Source: Erodium maritimum (taxonomy: Eukaryota > Streptophyta > Magnoliopsida > Geraniales > Geraniaceae). Taken from it: DNA of 64,000 bases. The notes under the pieces are model-generated. The model saw nothing but the letters and a program-made list of their open reading frames with translations. It made no database searches and was not told the DNA's origin. This document shows, in pieces, positions 54,787-64,000 of this stretch (position 1 is the first letter of the stretch; each line of letters begins with the position of its first letter). The translations under genes were made by a program, and so were the position numbers. The DNA lies in the NCBI GenBank assembly GCA_963921825.1, contig OY997594.1, forward strand, positions 36,698,557 to 36,762,556. The letters run 5' to 3'.

Positions 54787-57740
54787 CAACAATTAGGAAC
54801 TTGGTTTGGCCACCTACCAGGGATTAGAGAACCAATCTTGCAAGATGAAGTGATAATTTTGATCAAAAGAGGCTCAATCCCAGCTGTAGGTTTGATGTAC
54901 CATCTTTGAGAATATCTCCTGTGCAGTCGGCTTCTGCCCTCTGAAAACCAAGGCGTTCCTTGAGAGCCATAATTGCCAAAATAACGATTGAAGGAATTTG
55001 CACCATGATTTTCGAACTTTTGCAGGCACTAGGGATCTCCAATAATTTAAAAGTCCCCTTAGATCAGCAGGACAAACCCAAACTATTCCCCACCATGATA
55101 GTGTTGAGCACCAGACTTCCCAGGCTCTTTTGCAATGAAGGAGGATGTGAGCTCCATCTTCAAAGTCACTGAGCAAACTGGGTAAATGAGATCTTGGAAG
55201 GTCATCTCCATTCCTCTGGTTTCAAGGAAGCATTTGGAGGGAATTGCTTCAAGGAAAGAGAGCCAGCAAAATGCAGAAATCTTGAAGGGGATCCCTGGAA
55301 TCCAGAGTGTCTTTGTCCAAGCTTGTTCAGAGGTTTCTTATGTTGCAAGTAAAGAGTACATTTTGTGTAAAGTGAAGCCCTTCTCATTTGCTTTCCACCT
55401 GATCTTATCTTTTGTTGTTGATAATCTGGAGACATTGAGGATTGCACATAAACATCTCCAATCTTGTAGTTCCCAACCTTTGAGATCTCTTCTCAGATCA
55501 AGGTCCAAATAATCACCATCCCAAAGCTCAGCAATAGTCTTTTTCTTGGACTTGGCTAGTAGAAAGATTCTTGGAAAGAGGACTTTAAGAGGCAAATCTC
55601 CCCACTAAAGATCTTGCCAGAAGAAAATTCTTGTCCCTCTTCCCAAGGTCTAGGTCAAGCCTCTAAACCCAAACAGAAAAGCAAAGTTGGGGTCCTTGCT
55701 TAAATTGATGATATGTGTAAAGAGGCTTGGACTTCCTAATTCAGAGAAATTAATCAGATCCCAGTCTTTTGGTCCACCCTTATATCTTGCACAAATTATT
55801 TTTTTCCACAAAGAATTTTCTTCAAGAGCAAATCTCCACCACCATTTTGCTAATAATGCAATGCTCATCCAGTATAGATTTTTGATGCCTAGACCACCTT
55901 CTGAATTAGATTGGCAGACTTGTTTCCAGCTCACCTTGCAAAAAGCTTTAGCTGAGGATGTTACATGCCACATAAATCTTCTTTGTCAGGATTCCATGGT
56001 TTTTAAGATTCCTTTTGGTGCTCTCAGTAGAGAGAGGAAGTATAAAGGCAATGCACTCAGGAAGTATAAGGCTTCAGCAGCCAAGGAAAACAGTAGTGGT
56101 GATAATTCACAACCCTGTCTAAGACCTCTATGAATTGGGAAGTCAGGAGAAGGGGAACCATTGATTAATATTGATATATGAGCTCTAAAGCATGATATCA
56201 TCCAGAGCCTCCATAAGCAACCAAAACCAAGTCTTTTGAGTAGCTTCATCATGAACATCCAATTGATATAGTCAAAGGCCTTTTCAAAGTCTGCTTTAAA
56301 GATAATTGCCTTGATCTTTGCTTGCTTGATCTGTTGGACTACTTCATTTGCAGCTAGTACACCATCAAGAATTTGCCTTCCTACAATAAAGCTTGTCTGC
56401 TCAAAGCCTACTAGAGAGCCTATAACTTCCTTTAATCTCAATGCCAACAATTATGATAATATTTTGTATGCCCCCCCATTAAACTGATAGGCCTGTAATT
56501 AGAGAAGGTGAGGGGTGCTTCACATTTTGGAATGAGGGTTACAAAGGATGAATTTAACTCTTTCCCCAAGTGACCTGATCTGTGAAAATGGATAAAGAAA
56601 TTCAATAGATCTTCCTTGATGATAGGCCAGGAGAGAAAAAATTGAGTATGAATACATCAACACCTGTAGCTTTGTCACCATCACAAGCCATTAGAGCATG
56701 TAGAATTTCTTGTTCTGAGAAGGGTCTCTCCAACCATTCTGACTGTGATGTTGGTATGGAGTTGAAAGGTAGATGGTCTATATGGATTGGTGTTGTAGCT
56801 GGTTCAGAAAATTTGGCCTTGAAATAATCAGCAGCTGCTTTCTTAATCTGGATTGGTTCTTTCAATAGTTAATCATTTACTAAGATCTCTGACAGCTTCT
56901 TTCTAGCTCCTTTATAGTTGGCAATTACATGGAAGTACTTTGATGGTTTGTCTCCTTCATTGATCCATTTTTTCCTGGCTTTTTGGCTCCAAAGTTTTGA
57001 CTGTTGTTTTGTTTTTTGGATGAGTTCAGCTTTGCAGGCTCCTCTCAAGTTGCATTCTTCTGGAGTGAGGCTTCTTTCTTCAACTGTTGAGTCTAGTTTA
57101 TCTAGCTTGTTCCTTAGATTGTGTACTTGTGTGTCAAGGAACCCAAAGACATGAGTGTTCCAATCTTTTAATTTGTCCTTCAATAGCTTGAGTTTTTGCC
57201 ACAGAATGAGATGTACTTGTCCTGTGACTTTGAAGGTGTTTCAGCAAGCTTCCACAGTTTTATAGAAACTAGCATCCTCAATCCAGATATTGAGAAATTT
57301 AAAGGGTCTGGTGCCTCAATCAAAGAGATCATCAAATAACAAGATAGGCTTGTGGTCTGAGATGCTTCTGGGTAGACATTGCTGAGTGAGGTTTCTAAAC
57401 TTGCTGAGAAGATCAATAGAAATGAAGTATCTATTTATTCTTGAGGCTAATGATCCAGGCCCAAACCATGTGAATTTGCCTCCAGAGAGTGGTAAGTCTA
57501 TCAAAGCAAGTGTGTCAAGAAGACCTTGTAGATTTTCCATATCAGATTTTGAAGCTCTATTGGTGGATCTTTCCTCAACTCTTTTCTTGATGTCTTTGGG
57601 TAGTTGTGGCTTTAGGTTGAGTGTCCTTTCTTTCCCTTCCAGGCTTGTTTCTTCTTTTCTTAACAGGTCTTGTAGTGAGGGACTTCATCGAGCATCTCTT
57701 CAGTTTCGAAATTCAACTAAGGACTGACATTGGGGTCACC
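54000..57740 (-). mobile_element. L1-type LINE, minus strand, RT core deleted
   Basis: The 3' tail is at the left (poly-T in plus near 53998-54005, preceded on the minus strand by an ataTgtcttcactgatc-like end). ORF2 pieces run rightward from 54874 to about 57727. The 5' end of ORF2 and all of ORF1 are missing. A poly(C) run of 31 bases lies in the 3' UTR at 54754-54784. Stops and frame changes throughout. Confidence 0.85.
54874..57727 (-). pseudogene. LINE ORF2 (endonuclease end, RT, zf-RVT) pseudogene
   Basis: From 5' to 3' on the minus strand: endonuclease end (57540-57316, LPLSGGKFTWFGPG, RINRYFIS, SISDHKPILL); linker with KSKLWSQKARKKWINEGDKP-like block (57183-56869); RT entry (56865-56602, FSEQEILHALMACDGDKATG); RT fingers and palm (56450-56100, FKADFEKAFDYINW, HRGLRQGCELSPLLF). 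The text then jumps from SLAAEALYFLSAL to LYFLSLLRAPKGILK, skipping the FADD box and about 150 residues. After that come a KVSWKQVCQSNSEGGLGIKN block (55973-55650) and the zinc-finger-like end HILLHCKRAWEVW (55176-54874). Without the FADD Asp pair it cannot be active. Confidence 0.88.
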
Positions 57741-58090
57741 CCTTTCAGCTAAAAGGATCGGTTCAGAGTGCTACCCCGACACAGAGCTGATATTTGGTAG
57801 AAGCAATATACTTGGAATGCAAGCTGTAGAAATGGATGGCAGATTTGTTTGGATTGTGATCTTGGAGTGCAATCTGCATCTTTGGAAGGAAGAAGTGATG
57901 TTTTGGTGATGTAACCCCTTGTTCTTGTAGTGCAATCTGCACTTTAGAAAGGCAGATTCGATGATCATGGTGAGGTGAACCCATGCTCTTAACAAACTAC
58001 TACTCTTGTCGATTTTTGAGTACTTGAAATGAGCTACTGGTAACACCATATTCTAAGGTGATGTTGTTGAAACAAGTCAGTTTGTGCATC
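57741..58090. repeat. Short direct repeats right of the LINE
   Basis: Three degenerate units of about 60-65 bp share agtgcaatctgca/gaatgcaagctgta followed by an aaatggcagatt/ggaaggaagaag/gaaaggcagattc block (57820-57965). No gene is supported. Confidence 0.55.
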
Positions 58091-58335
58091 AGTTGCAATT
58101 TCTTGGGTCTTGTGGGTCTTAGGTTTTCTTGAGTTTAGTTGCTTATGAAGCAAGTTTTTTCAAGTCTTGAGTTTAGTTGCTTGTGAATCAATTTTTAACA
58201 AGTTTTTAAGTTAAGCTAAGTATAGCTTTAGTTGGTTTAGGTCGTAATACTTGTTGTATTTGTGACTTTGTACCTCCTCTTTCTCTTGGAAAGAGGTTTT
58301 TAATTTCAATTTGCTTTGCTGATAAAGAAAAAGAA
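58090..58335 (+). mobile_element. Possible LINE 3' tail
   Basis: A T/G-rich non-coding stretch that contains a repeated unit (tgagtttagttgctt at about 58129 and 58169) and ends in gctttgctgataaagaaaaa, the common style of plant LINE 3' ends. No coding part remains. Confidence 0.4.
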
Positions 58336-58872
58336 AAGGAGATGGATTGGGGATTGATTGGACCAAGGCCATATATTTTGGATAGGTTTTGGTCGGAGAT
58401 CAAAGAAAAGGGATGTGAAAAACAGTGGATCAGAACATGATGACGGTCTTTGAGCATCGACGATAGAGGAAACAACATTGCAACCATGAGCTCTTCGTCA
58501 TGGTTGAAGGAAAAATCGAAACCAAAAGTGAAATATAAATCAAAACAAAATGTGGTCTCCAATTTTATGTTACTTGGACTTCAGTTTTTATTTTGTTTTG
58601 GTTTCGATTTTGCATTCACCAAATTTAATTTGATGAGGTTTTTCTTTTGTTTTTTGATAAGCCATAAAAACACATTTTATTAGAATAATCCAAGGGCTAA
58701 GAAAGTAGCATCAGTACATATAGAGATTTGAAAAGGAATAAAAAGGGATTGTAGAAAGAAAAGTTGTAAAAGAAGTTGAAAAACCCAAACGAATTTGAGA
58801 ACAACCAATGACTTATTGGGCACTGTGCGAAGTACTTGAAATACGAGAAAGAAATACAATACGGTGTGAATC
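58336..58872. other. Unassigned sequence left of the TRIM
   Basis: About 540 bases with a run of short ORFs but no recognised domain. Confidence 0.4.
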
Positions 58873-59184
58873 TGTTAAAGCCCAATCCAACCCAAAAGCT
58901 CGAACTAATGGGTGGGGGCATCAAGATGTATATCAAGGGGTCAATTAATCCTCACATTTTCGATGTGGGGCACATACTTCAACACCCCCTCTCACATGCG
59001 GGCCTCACACGTGGCACATTCGGGCATCGAGGGGAGGTTCATTAACACAAGCCCAAACAATCTCTGATACCATGTTAAAGCCCAATCCAACCCGAAAGCT
59101 CGAACTAATGGGTGGAGGCATCAAGATGTATATCAAGGGGTCAATTAATCATCAAACTTTCGATGTGGGACACATACTTCAACA
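58873..59184 (-). mobile_element. TRIM (terminal-repeat retrotransposon in miniature)
   Basis: Two 112-bp direct repeats, 58873-58984 and 59073-59184, both starting tgttaaagcccaatcc and ending acttcaaca. Between them are only 88 bases. A primer site in complement (tctctgatacca, 59061-59072) abuts the right repeat, and a purine tract on the minus strand (plus ccccctctc, 58985 on) abuts the left one. Flanks gaatc and taatc match at four of five bases. No coding capacity; it must be mobilised in trans. Confidence 0.92.
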
Positions 59185-59289
59185 TAATCATCTCAACTCC
59201 CTCTTGATTACCTAGGGTTTTAGCTAGGGGAAATTCCTAGAAGGTATAAGACTTGTCTACCAATATTGGCTAAATTCAAAAGAAAATTG

Positions 59290-61575
59290 AATCTGTGGCA
59301 GGCCAAGACACTAAATTCCGGGGTAGGATTACGTTGATCAAGTCATCTCCCCCTTCACTTCCATTGTACTACATATCTCTATTCAAAGCCCCCAAAAAAG
59401 TTATGAAAGAAATGGAAATGTGGCAAAAGAGGTTCTTGTGGAATGGAACAGTTACAAAAAGAGTCTTGCACAAAGTGAAATGGGGGTTGTCTATACTCCT
59501 AAAGAGAATGAGGGCTTGGGATTAAAAATCTATTTGTGATGAATTCAGCCCTCTTGGCTAAATGGTGGTGGAGATTTGCATTAGAGACCAACTCTTTCTA
59601 GAAAAGATATATCTGTGCCAAGTATGGTTGGAGTTCAGAAGATTGGGATCTTTCTAAGTTTAAGATTGTAGAGAATCAAAACTTTCTAAGTTATGTTTGG
59701 TCACTCCTAGTTGATCAAAAATTTAGTATTGTTGTTGGTTTCTCTGGCTTGGAGTGTTTTGTGAGCAACGGAGCAAGGGTAGATTTTTGGGGAGACATCT
59801 TGTTATTAGAGGTCCATCTGAAAGAGAGATTCCAAAGGTTATTTCAGCCATGACTTCACAAGAACTTGAAGGTAATTCATTTATGGAATAATGGCAACTG
59901 GTTTATCAATTTTAGAAGACAATGGAGAGGTTGGGAGCTTGGGCACTTTAGAATACTTTCAGACCTTTTCAATCTGTTCTCTCTCCAAGACTCTGGAGAG
60001 AACAAAGTAGTGTGGAAAATCCATGAAGTTGGTTTCAAGGTGAAGAGTATGTATTGGTATTTAGATGATTCAGTTATACAAGCTAAACTCTGGGCAAAAC
60101 TCCTTTGGTCACCAAACCTTCCCCCCAAAATTTCAGCATTTGCTTGGATGACTTGCCATAATGCACTGCCTACTAAATTGTTTCTGGATGGGAGAGGGTC
60201 GAATTTCAATCTACAGGACACTCTTTGCCCTTTTTGTGGCCAAGATTTTGAATAAATCAATGTTTGGAGGATAATTTGGGATTTCCTTGGTTTTATTTAT
60301 TCTTGGATCAACATCAGTCCTAGAGCATACTATATGCAATGGAGGATAATTACTTTTGTTACTCTGTGGCATATTTGGCTTGCTAGGAATGACTTGGTCT
60401 TCAATCAATGTTTGGCTTCCCCTCAGACCATATTACATAAAATTCAGAGTTATAACTTTAATCTGGAATGGTGTATGTTCAGTAAATATCAGTCATTCTC
60501 TTTCCAAGCCTGGATCAGCTCTCCAAAGACTTGTATTAGAAGAAAACTCTAGGGTTAAACTTGCAATAACTATATCTCCTTTTGGTGGTCTGGTTTGGAT
60601 TCCTCTAATACATGGAGAGATTACTTAGGAGTCAAGATTAATATTTCAGGATTTTGGGGAATTCCTACTGATGGTTTGGGGGTGATCAATTTAGGAAATA
60701 AGATGTAGACATTTATGACTTAGGAAACAAGTTAGCAGATCCTCTAGTTTTTGGGGAATAGATATATTGTTCCTTTTGGTGGGTTTGGAATTGATTGAAC
60801 TTGAAGGTCGGTAACCTTTGGGGGTTGGGGTTTGGGTTGGTTATGTGGGTGGTTTTTGGGGAGAGAATTGTGAGTTTGGTAAGGTTCACTAAGTTTTTTC
60901 AGGGTTTTAATCTTCTTGATGTATTACATAGTGGGGGTATAGTTATGGAGGTGTGCTGTGAACATACTAGTACTTTGGAGAGAGGGTATTTTTAGGTTTT
61001 GAGTGTTCACTTACCTCTCTTAGTTAGCTAACTGTTTTAAGGTCCCGGTTACTTAATTTGGCTGATAAAATTAAGGTTCAATAGACCTTGTTTCCTACAC
61101 TTGCAGGTATGTGTTATGATTATTGTGCTGGAGGACATGCAACACAATTTTGGCAATTCCTGAAGCCTTTAGGGATGATATAAGTGATGCATAATCATTA
61201 GTATTGTTGCTGGTAAAATGATGCATAATTTGGTTTTTAGGAGCCTCCATCCGAGATTGAGACTGTTGGAGGATTTTTGAAGCAATTGATGGTTTCTGAT
61301 TTTGTTCTGGAGAACAGTAGATGTTGCAATTGATAGATCAGTAGAGATCATCTTTGTGCAATTTGATTTTTAGTTTCATTGTAGTTGGGTTGAATATGAT
61401 TTGGGGGGTTATTTGTAATTGGTTCCTTGATACACAAGCAACATGTTGTTGGGGTAGTTTTATCCTTAGGCGGGTTTTGGTGTGTTATTCTTGGTGTACT
61501 TGAGAGTTTTTAACTCTTGTCATTTTCTTTATTTCAAAGAATTGGACCCTTAATAAAACATTTTCTGATAAAAAG
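59290..61575 (+). mobile_element. 5'-truncated L1-type LINE, plus strand
   Basis: Begins inside ORF2 after the RT core and runs through the zinc-finger-like end into a roughly 1.2-kb 3' UTR. It ends with ttaataaaacattttctgat and an A-rich tail near 61575. The 3' UTR is T/G-rich and unannotated otherwise. Confidence 0.75.
59300..60640 (+). pseudogene. LINE ORF2 3' end (post-RT and zf-RVT) pseudogene
   Basis: Fragments: FRGRITLIKSSPPSLPLYYI then SLFKAPKKVMKEMEMWQKRF (59295-59525); after stops, KVVWKIHEVGFKVKSMYWYL, LLWSPNLPPKISAFAWMTCH and LCPFCGQDFE (59866-60255, zf-RVT with the CPxC pair); then MQWRIITFVTLWHIWLARND (60334-60552). The order is that of plant LINE ORF2 after the catalytic domain. 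At least four stops. Confidence 0.85.
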
Positions 61576-61989
61576 ATACGATTTTGGTAATATATTTAAA
61601 AGATTTACAAATAGGTCTGTGGGTTCCCCATATCCACCGTTTAAATTTTAAATATAAACCCTATTACTTTGGGTACCCTTAGTTTCCTTTCTCTGTTGTT
61701 ATCGAAATATTTAGTACATGAAACTATGATCCTATTTATTTATGTTTTTACAAATCGAAGGATAAAGATAAAGATAGAAATAGAAATTTTATCTTCTCTT
61801 CTAAAGGAGGGGCTCTAGTGACAATTCTCATTCTAGCTTCCCTTTCATCATAGTCTGTCTTTATCGTAGAAGGGAAATCGATTTCACGGTAGAGATGTTT
61901 ATGACCTCCCCCACTATGCCCTGCAGTAATGATTCCTTTGGCATTACGACCTTTACCACACTGATTCCCGATGTGGACATAAAATACAT

Positions 61990-63530
61990 TGGTTTTGGAA
62001 GTTTTTGTCTCACATGTTGAGCTTTTTGGTCTCAGGTTAGTGTGTGTTGATGCACTTGTCTCTCTATATGTGCAATTGGTTGCTCTTCAGGTGTATTCTA
62101 GAATTTGGAGCGAAATAAAGAATTTTGGAGTTTCATGGAGCAAAAATCGGATAAAGGAGTTTTGGAGTCTAGGTGATCTTCCGAAACAAAATTCTAGATA
62201 CGAACTTCGAATTGCTCATACTATATGCCAAATCAAAGGGAAATGAGGTATTTACATTTTAATGTAGGACGGACCGTCACTTAGATCGTCAAGGGCCTAG
62301 AAACTGTCTGTGACCGAATACACAACGGATTGAGAGGCTGTTTACGCGTTGACCCACGGTGGACTGAGAGGTTGTCCATGCCCCAACCCGCGGTGGGCTC
62401 AAGGGTGGAAAGCGTGCAAGCGCCCATAATCCCACTGTTTTCACGCACTTTCGTGCATGGACCATGTGTCAGTCTTTCGCGGACTCAAGCACGGTGTGTC
62501 TGGCAATCTGCGACGTGCATCTGAGCCTCTTTTCTTGTTCCTTTTTGGGGCTTTAATAGATAAGTTAGGGTTATTTTTTTGTATACAAGTTTTGGAGCAA
62601 AATCTGATAGTTTTGAGAACTAGGGCTTGAGATGTAGGGAGATAGACGTGCATGCCAGCTAGGATCTAAAGGATTACTATGGGATTTCATCGAACACAAT
62701 GCTATTTGTATCAACTTTACTCTGAAACAATGTGTATCTCTTATTTACTTCTTCTTTGTGTTCTATCTTCCTTTCCATGAGCTAAATCTCTACTGATTTA
62801 GGGCTAGGGAAAGCAATATGATAAATTAAATCAATGGATCCGTATTTACTCAGTTCAATTTGTTTGTAGATTAAGTTTTTCATAATTTACATTTATTGCT
62901 TTATCAAATTGATCACTTCATACATGATTAGGTTTTAGCATTCAACAATTAAGAAATGAGAATTGCTAAAAGGTCTAAGTATTATGTCACTCGTGTTTAA
63001 ATCTAATCTCTAATACAATTAGGTTAACACGAGTGCAATAGTTATAGGATTACAACCCCGAAATCTAAGGAATTCACGAATCGTAATGCTTTATATCTCT
63101 CTGCATCTAGATTAGGAATAACTATGTGGTCAGATTATAATAAGGTATTTATTCTCTCATGACATGTTTAGGACTAGTTTAGAGAACTTATGTTGCCATT
63201 GAACTAATCTTGTATGCACATGTAAACACGGATCCCTGCAAATTAATTGGCATATCGTAATCCTATTAAAGTAGTAGACCGCTTTTCCTCTGAATTTCAC
63301 ATCGACTTTTATGTTTTGTCTCAAATTACTTGGTCTTGAATTATTTTACTTTGCATTTCATACTGTCATTTAATTTTCAAAGACAAAACCACATCTATTA
63401 AGAAACAACTTAAGTAATGGATCTTAAATCGAGTGCTTTTCTTACTACTCTCTTAGGTTCAATAACCGGAACTTTAACCGATTTACTACTTGACTACCGG
63501 TGCGCTTGGCGCGCCCTTTTTGTGTCAATT
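61990..63530. mobile_element. Possible LTR of an uncharacterised element
   Basis: Non-coding. Ends near a block reading gactaccggtgcgcttggcg followed by ctttttgtgtcaa, which resembles ends of some plant gypsy LTRs as I remember them. Within it, three degenerate units of about 45 bp with ggactgagaggttgtcc occur at about 62325-62405. No boundaries, primer site or target duplication were found. Confidence 0.3.
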
Positions 63531-63709
63531 AGTTTTCACAAAGTTCTTGCAATAATTCATTATATATAAAAAATGAATTAAAAATAAAAAAATGTAATGT
63601 AAAATTTATGTAAAATGAATTAAAAAGAAAAAAATAAGAAATAGAAGTAAAAAATAATAGCAACATTAATTAATATAATTATTAAAAGAAAAGAAAAGAG
63701 TATGAAAAA

Positions 63710-64000
63710 ACTCTCTCGTTCTAAGAGCCTACCCAAGCCTTAGCCTTCCCTCGCCGCTATGGAACTTCCTTCCGTCGCCGCTGCTGCTGTGCCGCCTGGG
63801 TTATCGACTTTGTCTTCCCCGTGTTCGAGTGTCCCATCCCATTAACCTCCTCGCAGACCACGCCTGGTGCGGGGTTCAAATATGGGTGGAAGTGGATGAC
63901 TATCCCACAACCATCGGAGCCTCTCCCTCCTCCCATTCGTTGGTGACTTTATCGATTCCCAGTCCGATTACCATCAACCGGCTTCCCTCAGTGCTGGTGC
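63710..64000 (+). mobile_element. Possible 5' end of a LINE-type retroposon (cut by window edge)
   Basis: After an A-rich stretch, the sequence turns abruptly CG/pyrimidine-rich with a gagcctacccaagccttagcc start and an open stretch from ATG 63760. This is the composition and style of the 5' ends of the retroposons at 13640 and 20157. Too short to be sure. Confidence 0.35.

Overview
This is a TE-rich stretch of a plant nuclear genome, almost certainly a eudicot. The evidence is intron-containing PIN-LIKES (PILS) auxin-carrier genes, a decayed plastid ycf4 fragment, and nested Ty1/copia, Ty3/gypsy chromovirus, LINE, SINE, MITE and TRIM elements. The species cannot be named from the sequence alone. 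All coordinates were read by eye; element ends marked approximate are uncertain by tens of bases.

Layout. 1-5155: minus-strand copia element with its 5' LTR, running off the left edge. 5190-5650: RNase H-like relic. 6191-12690: PILS gene 1 (+), ten coding exons, apparently intact (414 aa); its introns hold a SINE, a LINE RT relic, two palindromic MITEs, a dead copia element and a ycf4 fragment. 12700-17280: possible solo LTR and two LINE-type retroposons that lack ORF2. 17443-19537: PILS gene 2 (-), nine coding exons, apparently intact (394 aa), tail-to-tail with gene 1. 20157-21207: a third ORF2-less retroposon upstream of gene 2. 21571-24366: a gypsy-type solo LTR with a 5-bp target duplication, inside an unrecognised decayed coding stretch.

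26190-46706 is one nested complex. A non-coding LTR element on the minus strand has a long LTR (27584 to about 32780). A second copy of that LTR lies beside it in opposite orientation (about 32830 to 46706), giving a diverged inverted repeat centred near 32800. Three insertions of one gypsy LTR superfamily interrupt the arms: A (28538-31931, truncated), B (33311-42830, both LTRs, TSD ctacg, gutted interior with a chromodomain) and C (43198-46008, solo LTR, TSD aatac). These roughly 2.8-3.2 kb LTRs carry tandem arrays, repeated hairpins and an 18-bp palindrome.

46840-48060: LINE relics. 48440-53139: a young complete copia element (297-bp LTRs differing at two sites, TSD attat) with three nonsense codons and one frameshift. 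54000-57740: minus-strand LINE with the catalytic RT segment deleted. 58873-59184: a 312-bp TRIM. 59290-61575: plus-strand LINE 3' part. 61990-64000: probable LTR and LINE 5' relics.

The only host genes that look functional are the two PILS paralogues. They encode ER-membrane carriers expected to control intracellular auxin availability. Everything else is mobile-element sequence or decayed coding sequence.
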